Source: an uncultured Alphaproteobacteria bacterium
Lineage (GTDB): Bacteria; Pseudomonadota; Alphaproteobacteria; RF32; CAG-239
Reading direction: 5' to 3'
Assembly: GCA_944391345.1 (NCBI GenBank)
Contig: CALXTE010000008.1
Location: 1 to 64,000 of the forward strand
Length of the DNA: 64,000 nt
The notes beneath the pieces were generated by a model, which was given only the letters and a program-made list of their open reading frames with translations, had not been told where the DNA came from and did not search any database. Below, in pieces: positions 45,504-53,924 of the stretch; position 1 is the first letter of the stretch; every line of letters starts with the position of its first letter. The translations under genes and the position numbers were made by a program.

Positions 45504-46835
45504 TTAGACTCCTTCTACTCTTCCGGTTAATGAATTGGTGGTGGCGTCGGTTACTCTGATGTTGACGATTTTGTTCAGGTAATCAGAGGAAAGCTCGGCG
45601 TGCAAATTTTGCATATAAGGGGTGCGCCCGATTAGTTGTTTGGCATGGCGCCCCTTGTGTTCAAATAAGACGGGCATGACTTTGCCGATGCTGGCTTGAT
45701 TAAACTTGGTTTGATAATCAAACAAAAGGTTTTGTAATATCTCAAGCCGCTCTTTTTTGATTTTTTCGGGTATCTGGTTAGGCATAATGGCCGCCGGTGT
45801 TCCGGGACGAGGGCTGTATTTGAACGAAAAGGCCTGAATATATTTGACCTTATTGACAACATCAAGCGTGGCTTGGAAATCTTCGTCGCTTTCTCCGGGG
45901 AAGCCGACGATGAAGTCTGAAGACATTCCAATTTCGGGGTTTGCCTCTTTAAGTTTGTCAATGATTCTTAAGTAATCACCCGATGTGTGGCGTCGGTTCA
46001 TGGCTTTTAAAATTTTATCAGAACCGGACTGAATCGGTAAGTGCAGGTAAGGCATGAGTTTATCAACGTCTTTATAGCAGGCAATTAAGTCATCGGTCAT
46101 GTCGGCCGGATAAGAAGTTGTGTAGCGAATGCGTTTTAAGCCATCAATCTCAGCTAGCTTGCGGATTAAATAAGCTAAGTTTCTTTCTTGGCCGTTTTTA
46201 TCTTCGCCATGATAAGAATTTACGTTTTGACCAAGCAAATTAAGCTCAATACTGCCGTCAGCAACAAGGCGTTTGGCTTCTTCCAACACGGCCTCTACCG
46301 GACGAGAATATTCAGCGCCGCGGGTATAAGGCACAACGCAATAGGTGCAAAAATTGTTGCAGCCTTCTTGAATGGCTAAGAATGAGCAGCCGCCTGAGGC
46401 ATGATTTATCGGTAAAGAGTCAAATTTGTCTTCTGCCGGAAAGTCGGTGTCAATGACAAAGGTGCCTTTTTTGCGGCGAATTTTTTCCAGTATTTCGGGC
46501 AGGCGATGATATGTCAGCGGGCCGGTGGCAAAATCTACAAAAGGTGCGCGTTTCCAGATTTGTTCATCTTCGGCCTGAACCACGCAGCCGCAGACGCCGA
46601 TAATCGTGTCTTTGCCTTCAGCTAAGCGTTCCTCACGGATTAGGTTTAAGCGGCCTAAATCCGAAAATACTTTTTCGGCTGCTTTTTCGCGGATATGGCA
46701 GGTATTAAAAATAACGATATCAGCCTCTTTGAGAGTGGGAGTTGCGTGATGCCCGAGGCTTTCAAGTATGGCGGCGATGCGTCCTGAATCGTAGACGTTC
46801 ATCTGACAGCCGAAGGTTTTTATATAATATTTCAT
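45504..46835 (-). CDS. miaB: tRNA-2-methylthio-N6-dimethylallyladenosine synthase MiaB
   Basis: MiaB is a radical-SAM methylthiotransferase acting on i6A37 of tRNA. The 443-residue protein has the UPF0004 N-terminal domain with FGCQMNVYDS and FNTCHIRE cysteines, and GVCGC. The radical-SAM CxxxCxxC is in CNNFCTYCVVPYTRG (about 155-169), and a TRAM domain is at the C-terminus. It is the first gene of the leftward miaB-phoH-ybeY-corC-lnt-xre series. Confidence 0.96.
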   Translation of the reverse strand: MKYYIKTFGCQMNVYDSGRIAAILESLGHHATPTLKEADIVIFNTCHIREKAAEKVFSDLGRLNLIREERLAEGKDTIIGVCGCVVQAEDEQIWKRAPFVDFATGPLTYHRLPEILEKIRRKKGTFVIDTDFPAEDKFDSLPINHASGGCSFLAIQEGCNNFCTYCVVPYTRGAEYSRPVEAVLEEAKRLVADGSIELNLLGQNVNSYHGEDKNGQERNLAYLIRKLAEIDGLKRIRYTTSYPADMTDDLIACYKDVDKLMPYLHLPIQSGSDKILKAMNRRHTSGDYLRIIDKLKEANPEIGMSSDFIVGFPGESDEDFQATLDVVNKVKYIQAFSFKYSPRPGTPAAIMPNQIPEKIKKERLEILQNLLFDYQTKFNQASIGKVMPVLFEHKGRHAKQLIGRTPYMQNLHAELSSDYLNKIVNIRVTDATTNSLTGRVEGV

Positions 46836-47014
46836 TCCTTAATTCTTGTTGTTCTTTCCTATATCCTTTTATTGTAAGCTATATTCGTTATTTTTTCAAA
46901 TGTTATTTATGAATTTCTTAATTTTATATAATAGTGCTGGAAAATTGTGTATTTTTCTGTTAGTATATAGCTGTGATAACCACTATTTGAAAGTTTTTTA
47001 CAATGGAGCATGAT

Positions 47015-47437
47015 ATGGAAATTATTGCCAGCCTTAATGAAGATAACAAATTGACTTTTCTTAAGGTGTTTGCAAAATTGGCGGCGGCTGACGGGCATAT
47101 TGATGATGAAGAAAAAGAATTTATTAACGATATTGCGTTGCGCTATGGGGTGCCGTCAGCACGAATCGAAGAAATTTGGCGCGAAAACGGCGAAGATGCC
47201 TTAATCGCCGAAGTTAAAAATATTCATAACCGCCGTGCCGCTTTGATGTTGATTAAAGAAATGTGCTTTTTATCTCATGCCGATGATGAGTTATCTGATA
47301 ATGAGGTCTTGTTTATCGGAAAAGTCGGTGAGGCCTTGGGTATCAGTCTGGAAAAAATTCAAGAAATCAGCAACTGGGTGATTGATCGGTTGATGTGGCT
47401 TGAACGCGGACGTATTATTTTTGAAGAAGTTTCCTAA
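47015..47437 (+). CDS. TerB-family small protein
   Basis: The 140-residue all-helical protein has two related halves, each with a acidic turn (ADGHIDDEEKEFI and ADDELSDNEVLFI), the hallmark of the TerB/tellurite-resistance fold that may bind metal. Starts at 47003 and 47015 are both possible; GGAGC upstream favours 47015. It probably forms a transcript with the next gene, 15 nt downstream. Exact role unknown. Confidence 0.75.
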   Translation: MEIIASLNEDNKLTFLKVFAKLAAADGHIDDEEKEFINDIALRYGVPSARIEEIWRENGEDALIAEVKNIHNRRAALMLIKEMCFLSHADDELSDNEVLFIGKVGEALGISLEKIQEISNWVIDRLMWLERGRIIFEEVS

Positions 47438-47452
47438 GTTTGGGGAGGGCAT

Positions 47453-48445
47453 ATGAGCGATAGTTCAAATAATACGGTAAAAGCCGGAAGTATGGAAGTG
47501 TTTCGAGATAATAATCATCGGGTGGAAAAACCGGAGGCGATTATTCGTCGGGTGGTTGAGAAAAAATATCCGAAGCTTTCTTATGAGCAAACAAGCCATG
47601 TTATTGATGATTTGATTTCAAAACCGGCAGATGCCAAGGTTAAGGTCGGTGATGAAGAAATACGCGTTGATTCTCTGACCGAGTATGTGGCCGATATGAT
47701 GGAAAAAATGAACGCCAGCGAATCGGATGGCGGTGATAGCTCGATGTCGGAATATTATCAATGGATTGAAGACGGGCAAGAAATTTTGTCGCGTATGAAT
47801 GATGGTTTTGTGTCTCATGAGGATTTAAGCGAGCGCAATGAACTCTTAAAGGATTTTGAACAGCGCGAAGTCGATTTGATGACCTGTATCAGCCTTTATC
47901 GTCGCTGCAATCTGCAAGATCCACGCATTAGGCAAAAGTATGAACTGATGAATCGGAAGCTGGTTAAACTCAGAGAAATTCGCAGCGTAATTACAACATC
48001 AACCAAAGATAAGGCTGATGAAAAACAATCTTCTTCTGCTGAAAAAGCACGCGACGGAGCTTTGGCAATGGTTTATGCCGGCGTGTTGACCAAACTCGGT
48101 GCTGAAGCGCTAAGAGGCAGTCCGCAAATCTCCGATGAGCAAAAACGTGCGCTGAATGTTTATTTTGAACCGCATGTTAATGATAAATATATCATGGCCT
48201 CCATTCGGGCGGATTTGCAAAATCAAGGACGTTTTCAAGAAAGCTTGGCGGAAGAGTTATTACAGCATCGTACTGCAATGAAAGAGCAAAATCTGCAGTC
48301 CGTGCAAATGCGTTTGGCTCAGCTTTCGGGGCGTGTGCAGATGCCGTCGCAAGAGCAGAGAAAACCTGTTAATGTTCAGAATCGCACATTTGACATGAAC
48401 CGCTATATGATGTTAAAACAAAAACAAGAGCATTTGGGCGCTTAG
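47453..48445 (+). CDS. Hypothetical helical protein
   Basis: The 330-residue cytoplasmic protein is predicted almost entirely helical and charged, with a Gln-rich C-terminus and no membrane segment or signal peptide. GGGGAGGG precedes the ATG. I recognise no family. Its position just after the TerB-like gene suggests a shared role, but there is no direct evidence for one. Confidence 0.65.
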   Translation: MSDSSNNTVKAGSMEVFRDNNHRVEKPEAIIRRVVEKKYPKLSYEQTSHVIDDLISKPADAKVKVGDEEIRVDSLTEYVADMMEKMNASESDGGDSSMSEYYQWIEDGQEILSRMNDGFVSHEDLSERNELLKDFEQREVDLMTCISLYRRCNLQDPRIRQKYELMNRKLVKLREIRSVITTSTKDKADEKQSSSAEKARDGALAMVYAGVLTKLGAEALRGSPQISDEQKRALNVYFEPHVNDKYIMASIRADLQNQGRFQESLAEELLQHRTAMKEQNLQSVQMRLAQLSGRVQMPSQEQRKPVNVQNRTFDMNRYMMLKQKQEHLGA

Positions 48446-48485
48446 CGTTTTCTTCCGGTTAAATTTTGTTTAGGAGTTTGTTTTT

Positions 48486-48788
48486 ATGGGAATTTTGTTT
48501 GAACCATTTTTTTATATTATTTCTTTGTTAGTTGATATTTATTTTAACATTGTCGTTTTGGAAGTTGTTTTGAACTGGTTGCTTTATTTTAAGGTTATTA
48601 AAGTTGATAATCAACTTACCTCGAAAGTTATGTCTATTTTAACGATGTTGACTCAGCCTGTCTATGCTAAAATCAGAGAAAAAGTGCCGCCGTTTTCGGG
48701 CTTTGATTTGTCGCCGTTTATTTTGTTGTTGGCGCTTTTGTTTGTTGGTCGATTGGCTGATAAAATCTCTGCCTTTTTGTTGGGATAA
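48486..48788 (+). CDS. YggT-family membrane protein
   Basis: The 100-residue protein has two membrane segments with the YggT pattern VVLEVVLNWLLYF in the first half and a Pro-rich cytoplasmic link (KVPPFSGFDLSPFILLLAL) before the second. YggT proteins are linked to envelope assembly or osmotic stress, without a known biochemical activity. It is followed after 9 nt by a DUF167 gene, the usual pair. Confidence 0.88.
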   Translation: MGILFEPFFYIISLLVDIYFNIVVLEVVLNWLLYFKVIKVDNQLTSKVMSILTMLTQPVYAKIREKVPPFSGFDLSPFILLLALLFVGRLADKISAFLLG

Positions 48789-48797
48789 CTCCTTTTT

Positions 48798-49121
48798 ATG
48801 TTGTGGGAAGAGAAAGACGATTGTTTCTTTTTGAAAGTCAAGTTGACGCCTAATGCCTCAAGTGTCGGGTGCCATGGCGTTTGGGTTGATGCCAAAGGAG
48901 AGGCTTATTTGAAGATCAGCATTATCTCTGTTCCCGAAAAAGGAAAGGCTAACAAAGAGCTGATTGCCTTTTTAGCAAAGATGCTTCATCTTCCGAAAAG
49001 TGCATTCGAAATTGTCAGCGGTTTGACCGATCGTTGCAAAAAAATTAAGATAGAGGCGGCGGATAAGGTGGGCCTGAGGTTAATGTTAGAAAGTCTTGAA
49101 AATAAAACGGATGAGAAATAA
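48798..49121 (+). CDS. DUF167 (YggU) family protein
   Basis: The 107-residue protein shows the DUF167 motifs LKVKLTPNASSVGC, YLKISIISVPEKGKANKELI and FEIVSGLTDRCKKIKI. Structures of relatives show a small alpha/beta fold; function is unknown. Its stop codon overlaps the folD start (49121), suggesting translational coupling. Confidence 0.92.
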   Translation: MLWEEKDDCFFLKVKLTPNASSVGCHGVWVDAKGEAYLKISIISVPEKGKANKELIAFLAKMLHLPKSAFEIVSGLTDRCKKIKIEAADKVGLRLMLESLENKTDEK

Positions 49122-49966
49122 TGGCGATAATTGATGGTAAAAAATTAGCAGAGGATTGTCGAGCACAGCTTAAACAAATGGTTGTGTCATTGAGTTATGT
49201 TCCGGTTTTGGCCGTGGTTTCCGTCGGAGATGACAAAGCCAGCAAGATTTATGTGCGCAATAAGGAAAAAGCGGCGGCAGAAGTCGGCATCAAATGTGAT
49301 GTTTATTCTTTTCCCGAAGCGGTTTTTCAGAAGGAGCTTGAAAGCCTGATTATTCGTCTAAACCAAGATAAAACCGTTCACGGAATTATAGTGCAGCAGC
49401 CGTTGCCGAAGTCAATTGACGGCGGAGTTTTGCTTGATTTTATTTCGGCAGAAAAAGATGTTGACGGATTTGGCGTGCTTAATGCCGGTCGTCTTTTGCT
49501 GAATGAAAAAGGCGGAATTGTGGCCGCGACACCGAAAGGGATTTTGCGTATGTTGGAGGCAACCGGAGAGCCTTTGGTCGGAAAGCATGCAGTTATTATC
49601 GGGCGCTCTAAAATAGTCGGTCGCCCGCTGGCGGCATTGTTGTTGAATCAGCATTGCACCGTGACAGTGGCTCATTCTAAAACTCAAAATCTGCCAGAGA
49701 TTTGTCGTACGGCTGATATTTTGATTGCGGCTTGCGGACAGCCTAAGATGGTTAAGAAAAATTGGGTGAAAAAAGGAGCTGTTGTTATTGATGTCGGGAT
49801 TAATCGCGATGAAAATGGGAAAATTTGCGGTGATGTCGATTTTGATGATGTGGTTGATATTGCTAAATTTATTTCTCCGGTTCCCGGTGGGGTGGGGCCA
49901 ATGACTGTGGCAATGTTGTTGGAAAATACGGTTCAAACTTCTCTTGTTCAAACAAAGGAAAATTAG
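49121..49966 (+). CDS. folD: Methylenetetrahydrofolate dehydrogenase/cyclohydrolase
   Basis: FolD interconverts 5,10-methylene-, methenyl- and 10-formyl-THF in the cytosol. The 281-residue bifunctional enzyme shows VGDDKASKIYVRNKEKAAAEVG with the catalytic Lys, VQQPLPKSID, the NADP-binding VIIGRSKIVGRPLAALL, and VIDVGINR...VSPVPGGVGPMTVAMLLENT-like features. The alpha-proteobacterial neighbours yggT and yggU lie directly upstream. Confidence 0.96.
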   Translation: MAIIDGKKLAEDCRAQLKQMVVSLSYVPVLAVVSVGDDKASKIYVRNKEKAAAEVGIKCDVYSFPEAVFQKELESLIIRLNQDKTVHGIIVQQPLPKSIDGGVLLDFISAEKDVDGFGVLNAGRLLLNEKGGIVAATPKGILRMLEATGEPLVGKHAVIIGRSKIVGRPLAALLLNQHCTVTVAHSKTQNLPEICRTADILIAACGQPKMVKKNWVKKGAVVIDVGINRDENGKICGDVDFDDVVDIAKFISPVPGGVGPMTVAMLLENTVQTSLVQTKEN

Positions 49967-50584
49967 ATGATGCTTAAACGGATTTCAGATTTTTTCAGAG
50001 GAATGGTACAGGCTTGTTATGACTGGATGCTGCGGATGGCAGCTAGCCCTTACTCTATGTGGTTTTTGGCTTTAGTCGCTTTTGCAGAAAGCTCGTTCTT
50101 TCCCATTCCGCCCGATATTATGCTGATCCCGATGGTGTTGGCAATGCCGGATAAGGCTTGGAAAATTGCCGGTGTGACGATGGTTTCAAGTGTTATCGGC
50201 GGCTATTTTGGTTATGCTATCGGGGTGTTTGGTTATGAGCTGATTGCTAAGCCGATTTTGAGTTTTTACGGCTATATGAATCAGTTTGAAGTCTTTAAGG
50301 GCTATTATCATGACTGGGGGGCTTGGATTGTGTTTGGTGCCGGTATTACGCCATTTCCTTATAAAGTTATTACGATTGCCAGCGGGGCGGTCGGGCTTAA
50401 TCTGTGGGTGTTTGGTATTGCTTCGGTTTTGGCCCGCGGTATGCGCTTTTATCTGGTGGCGTGGTTGCTCAAAAAATATGGTGAGCCGATGAAGATTTTT
50501 ATTGAAAAACATTTGGGTAAACTTTCTGTTTTGTTTCTGATCTTACTTATCGGCGGTTTTTACAGTATTAAATATATGAATTAG
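49967..50584 (+). CDS. DedA/VTT-domain membrane protein (YqaA type)
   Basis: The 205-residue protein has the YqaA pattern: MAASPYSMWFLALVAFAESSFFPIPPD (about residues 24-50), a re-entrant GYFGYAIGVFGYEL, and GAGITPFPYKVITIASGAVGL. It ends with helices including RGMRFYLVAW. Such proteins are thought to be lipid scramblases or transporters of undecaprenyl-phosphate-like lipids. It begins one base after the folD stop. Confidence 0.9.
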   Translation: MMLKRISDFFRGMVQACYDWMLRMAASPYSMWFLALVAFAESSFFPIPPDIMLIPMVLAMPDKAWKIAGVTMVSSVIGGYFGYAIGVFGYELIAKPILSFYGYMNQFEVFKGYYHDWGAWIVFGAGITPFPYKVITIASGAVGLNLWVFGIASVLARGMRFYLVAWLLKKYGEPMKIFIEKHLGKLSVLFLILLIGGFYSIKYMN

Positions 50585-50658
50585 CGCTTGACAAAATTAT
50601 CTGTGCTGTTAGAACGGATGGCGTTTTCTTTATTATTAATATTTAATATTTTATAATT

Positions 50659-51243
50659 ATGGTTAATTCAAAAATTAAAGTTCTTGAACAATTAAGAGAA
50701 AAATTCGGTGTTTCTCAAGAAAGCATTATTGCTTATTGGGATCAACAAAAAATTTTAGCTGAGCAAGTTGTTGATGGCTCTTTGGAAAAGGAGGAAACGG
50801 ATAACTATTCTTTTAATGGGAGATATCCGTTTAAGGTTTTATATGCTGACAATACGATTTCAGATGCGCCTCAGGAATGCAAAGCTGTTGCGATTGTTAT
50901 TTCTTCTCGCTTTGCTTTGAAGTTGCTCAAGCCGGAAGATTTTAAAAAAAGTCGTTTGACATACAATGACGCAATGCTGTTTGCTCAGCAAGATGTTATT
51001 GGTCACAAGGCGACTGCCGGTTCTCGTGCGTTTTGGAAAAAAATGGCTAAAATGAATGCCCATGGTTTAAAAAATCTTAGACAATTGATGTTGTCTTTGG
51101 GAAGTGAACCTCTGGGTAATTATTGTTGGGTTGCTGATGATTTTGATGAGGCGTATGCGTGGCGCGTTTCTTTTAATGATAAGACTTTAACGACCTGTCG
51201 CAAATGCTATTTCAACGAAGTTTGGCCTATTCTTGAACTTTAG
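50659..51243 (+). CDS. Hypothetical protein with C-terminal DUF1566-like pattern
   Basis: The 194-residue protein has no signal or membrane segment. Its C-terminal part (NYCWVADDFDEAYAWRVSF ... NEVWPIL) resembles the closing strands of DUF1566/Fib_succ-like lectin folds, which often read YWSST...A..V.F..G......YVRPV; this is only a resemblance. CRKCYFN near the end could bind metal. An intrinsic terminator follows. Confidence 0.6.
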   Translation: MVNSKIKVLEQLREKFGVSQESIIAYWDQQKILAEQVVDGSLEKEETDNYSFNGRYPFKVLYADNTISDAPQECKAVAIVISSRFALKLLKPEDFKKSRLTYNDAMLFAQQDVIGHKATAGSRAFWKKMAKMNAHGLKNLRQLMLSLGSEPLGNYCWVADDFDEAYAWRVSFNDKTLTTCRKCYFNEVWPILEL

Positions 51244-51252
51244 TGCATTTTT

Positions 51253-51288
51253 AAACCTTTGAAAAGATTTTTTTTCAAAGGTTTTTTT
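51253..51288 (+). terminator. Intrinsic terminator after hypothetical gene
   Basis: AAACCTTTGAAAA (51253-51265) pairs with TTTTCAAAGGTTT (51271-51284, one T offset) and ends in a T run. Confidence 0.8.
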
Positions 51289-51304
51289 ATGATAAGGAAG
51301 AGAA

Positions 51305-52312
51305 ATGAAGGAGCAGAATTTATCTCAGGCGCTTTTGGACTGGTATTATAAAAATGGTCGTGATTTGCCGTGGCGCGTTAAGGGTGGCGCTCACGAAAAT
51401 CCCTATGTCGTGTTGGTTTCGGAATTTATGTTGCAGCAGACAACAGTTAAGACGGTTATTCCTTATTTTACTAAATTTATGGCGCGTTTTCCGACGATTT
51501 TTGATCTTGCGCAGGCTGACTTGGAAGAAGTTTATCATTATTGGCAAGGGCTGGGGTATTATAGTCGGGCTCGCTCCCTTAAGCAAACGGCGGAAATGAT
51601 TGTGGCTCGCGGTGATTTTCCTCAAACAGAAGCCGAGGTGTTGAAGCTTAAAGGGGTTGGCGAATATACGGCAGCCAGTTTTTTGGCTTTGGCTTTTAAT
51701 CAGCCTTTGGCCGTGGTGGATGGTAATGTGATGCGAATTATTTGTCGGATGTATCACCTGACGCAGCCGCTTGAGGATATTAAGCAAGATATTAAGGCTA
51801 AAGCCTTAAAACTAACGTCGGTTCAGAATCCTGCTGATTATGCTTCTGCCATTATGGATCTCGGGGCAATGATTTGTACGCCAAAGAATCCGCATTGTCA
51901 TGATTGTCCGTGGCAAAAATATTGTGCTTCTGCCGGCAAAAGTGATGTTGAGCATATTCCTTATCGTAAAAAAAATGAAAAGCCGGTTCGGTACGGAGCA
52001 GTTTATCTTATTAAAAATTCTGAAGGGAAATATTTTATTCAGAAGCGCATGGAAAAAGGTTTGCTCTCGGGGCTTTATGCGTTTCCGTGGTGTGATAATG
52101 GCACACTGCAAATTTATGCCAAAGCGGCAGAAGATACGGGGTTAGAAGTCGTTCATGTCTTTACGCATTTTAAGCTTGTTTTGCGCCTTTTTGTTCTTGA
52201 AGCCGAATCTTCTGTCGGTAATGGCTTGTTTGTGTTTCCCTCAGCTTTTGAAAATTATCCATTTTCAACGCTGATGAAAAAAGTTTGGAAAAAGTTTAGT
52301 TTAGCTGAATAA
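51305..52312 (+). CDS. mutY: A/G-specific adenine DNA glycosylase
   Basis: MutY removes adenine mispaired with 8-oxoguanine. The 335-residue protein contains the catalytic Glu region SEFMLQQTTVKTVIPYF and the helix-hairpin-helix LKGVGEYTAASFLALAF. The catalytic Asp is in VVDGNVMRI, and the [4Fe-4S] loop is CTPKNPHCHDCPWQKYC (about 195-211). A C-terminal NUDIX-like domain follows (about 232-335). AAGGAAGAGAAATG gives the start. Its last 17 nt overlap the tspO gene convergently. Confidence 0.96.
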   Translation: MKEQNLSQALLDWYYKNGRDLPWRVKGGAHENPYVVLVSEFMLQQTTVKTVIPYFTKFMARFPTIFDLAQADLEEVYHYWQGLGYYSRARSLKQTAEMIVARGDFPQTEAEVLKLKGVGEYTAASFLALAFNQPLAVVDGNVMRIICRMYHLTQPLEDIKQDIKAKALKLTSVQNPADYASAIMDLGAMICTPKNPHCHDCPWQKYCASAGKSDVEHIPYRKKNEKPVRYGAVYLIKNSEGKYFIQKRMEKGLLSGLYAFPWCDNGTLQIYAKAAEDTGLEVVHVFTHFKLVLRLFVLEAESSVGNGLFVFPSAFENYPFSTLMKKVWKKFSLAE

Positions 52313-52685
52313 TGCCGTAGTTCAGATATCCGGCAAAGGTAATCCACAACAGGTATGGTACCATGAGCCAACCGGCGGTTTTTGATACTTTGAAAAACAT
52401 CTGGGTTAACATGATGACAGCCAGCCAGAGGCAGACCAGAACAAACATTGCTCCTTGCGGGTTTTGTGCGCCGAAAAATATGGGGGACCAGGCAAGGTTT
52501 AAAATCAGCTGCAGGGCAAAAATGCCGGATAGAAAATATTTTTGCTTTCCTTCGGCACTTTTGTAGGCAAAAAACAGGGCCATGCCCATCATGAGATAAA
52601 GAATCGGCCAGACAATGCTGAAGACAATATCCGGCGGCGTGCCCAAAGGTTTTATCAGGCTGTGATACCATTCCATGTTTTGCAT
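52296..52685 (-). CDS. TspO/MBR family protein
   Basis: The 129-residue protein has five membrane helices and the TspO pattern: TPPDIVFSIVWPILYLMMGMAL near the start, LILNLAWSPIFFG in the middle, and PYLLWITFAGYLNYGI at the end. TspO proteins bind porphyrins and other ligands and help control oxidative stress or photosynthesis-related genes. It is slightly shorter than the typical 150-160 residues. AAGGAG precedes ATG 52685. Confidence 0.9.
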   Translation of the reverse strand: MQNMEWYHSLIKPLGTPPDIVFSIVWPILYLMMGMALFFAYKSAEGKQKYFLSGIFALQLILNLAWSPIFFGAQNPQGAMFVLVCLWLAVIMLTQMFFKVSKTAGWLMVPYLLWITFAGYLNYGIIQLN

Positions 52686-52876
52686 CTTTTTTCTCCTTAA
52701 ACTAAAGTTTATTGCAGAAAATAATATAATCTTTAATCGTAAAAATTCTTCTACAAAGGGATAATTTTTTTATATCTCTTTGTAATCTATAATAAAACCA
52801 AAAAAGTTATATTTTTTTGATTTTTTTGCTTGCAATTATTTTTTTTTATGATAAATATTTTCATGTTCTACTTGAT

Positions 52877-52951
52877 GCGGGTATAGCTCAGGGGTAGAGC
52901 GCAACCTTGCCAAGGTTGATGTCGTGGGTCCGAATCCCATTGCCCGCTCCA
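52877..52951 (+). tRNA. tRNA-Gly (GCC)
   Basis: Acceptor GCGGGTA pairs with TGCCCGC. The D arm GCTCAGGGGTAGAGC, anticodon stem-loop CAACCTTGCCAAGGTTG with anticodon GCC, and T arm GTGGGTCCGAATCCCAT are all present. The CCA end is encoded (TCCA, 52948-52951). Confidence 0.96.
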
Positions 52952-53058
52952 ATTTTATAGGCCTTGTTTTTACAAGGTCTTTTTTTTGTTTTCTATAATC
53001 CTTGAAAATTTATTTATGATATTTATCTTTTTTTTCAAAACAAGTGAGGAACAAGTCG

Positions 53059-53511
53059 ATGTTGCAGAAGTGGTTTTTGATTGATGAGCGGGTTCGTTTT
53101 ATTGTTATGGCAAGCCTGAACATGGTGCTGCGCTATTTTATTTTTGTTTTATTCGGTGTGATATTCGGGACACTTCATTATCAAAAAATTTTGTTGGCAA
53201 TGTGGGCGATTTCTTCGGTTGTGGCCTTTTATTCTTATAAAACACTCGTATTTAATACACAGGGAAATCATTTGAAAGAATATGGTAAGAGTGTTTTGAT
53301 TTGGGGGTTTAGTTATGTGGTTAATGCTATTGTCTTAGATGTGTTGGTGGCAAAGGCTGCTTTTAATGTTTATGCTTCGCAAGCGGTTGCAATTTTATTC
53401 TTGTTGATTACAAACTATTTGCTGTTCAAGCATTTTGCTTTCAAAAAGCCAAAAACGATTTGGACGCGATGGGAAAAAATGCTGCGGTTTTTTGATCTTT
53501 TTTCAAAGTGA
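53059..53511 (+). CDS. GtrA-like four-helix membrane protein
   Basis: The 150-residue protein has four membrane segments (about residues 17-38, 46-62, 77-100 and 108-126). It shows features of the GtrA family, such as an early R-F-x-x-x-x-x-x-N patch (RFIVMASLNMVL) and a late NYLLFKHFAFK. GtrA proteins move undecaprenyl-linked sugars across the membrane. The start at ATG 53059 follows GTGAGGAACAAGTCG; the GTG 53044 start would bury that site. Confidence 0.7.
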   Translation: MLQKWFLIDERVRFIVMASLNMVLRYFIFVLFGVIFGTLHYQKILLAMWAISSVVAFYSYKTLVFNTQGNHLKEYGKSVLIWGFSYVVNAIVLDVLVAKAAFNVYASQAVAILFLLITNYLLFKHFAFKKPKTIWTRWEKMLRFFDLFSK

Positions 53512-53560
53512 TTTTTTTCTTGCAATTTATGATGTTTGGTTTTATAAATTCTTAGCTGTT

Positions 53561-53650
53561 GGAGAGATGGCAGAGTGGTCGAATGCGGTTGACTCGAAAT
53601 CAATTGTGCGCGTTAGCGTACCGGGGGTTCAAATCCCTCTCTCTCCGCCA
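53561..53650 (+). tRNA. tRNA-Ser (CGA)
   Basis: GGAGAGA pairs with TCTCTCC in the acceptor. The anticodon loop in TTGACTCGAAATCAA gives CGA. A long class-II variable arm (TGTGCGCGTTAGCGTACC) precedes the T arm. The CCA end is encoded (53648-53650). The last 17 nt are repeated 221 bp downstream. Confidence 0.96.
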
Positions 53651-53923
53651 ATCTGAAGCCCTGCACTATGCAGGGTTTTTTGTATGCGGAGAAGCTGTTT
53701 CAAGCGGCGCCGAAGGCTTGCTTTCAACGGACGGGATTATCCGCTTGGGCATCTAGGCTTGCTTTGGATACTCTTTCGAGGTATCCAAGCGCACCAAGAT
53801 GTTCCAAGAGCTTGCAGACAAAAATGCCATGTTAAAGGCATTTTTGCTTAGCGCTCCCTCTCTCTCCGCCAGTTTAGTTGAAAGGACGCTTAGATATAGC
53901 GTCTTTTTTTGTATGCGGAGAAG
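53634..53923 (+). repeat. Duplicated tRNA-Ser 3' end with terminator, partial tandem units
   Basis: TCCCTCTCTCTCCGCCA occurs at 53634-53650 (the end of tRNA-Ser) and again at 53855-53871. TTTTTTGTATGCGGAGAAG occurs at 53676-53694 and at 53905-53923. Each copy has a hairpin terminator in between (CCCTGC/GCAGGG and GACGCT/AGCGTC). The 200-bp stretch between also has a TTGGATAC/GTATCCAA hairpin and an AAAAATGCC/GGCATTTTT terminator. It has the look of a duplicated or formerly integrated unit at the tRNA 3' end. No gene is seen in it. Confidence 0.7.
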
Positions 53924-53924
53924 T

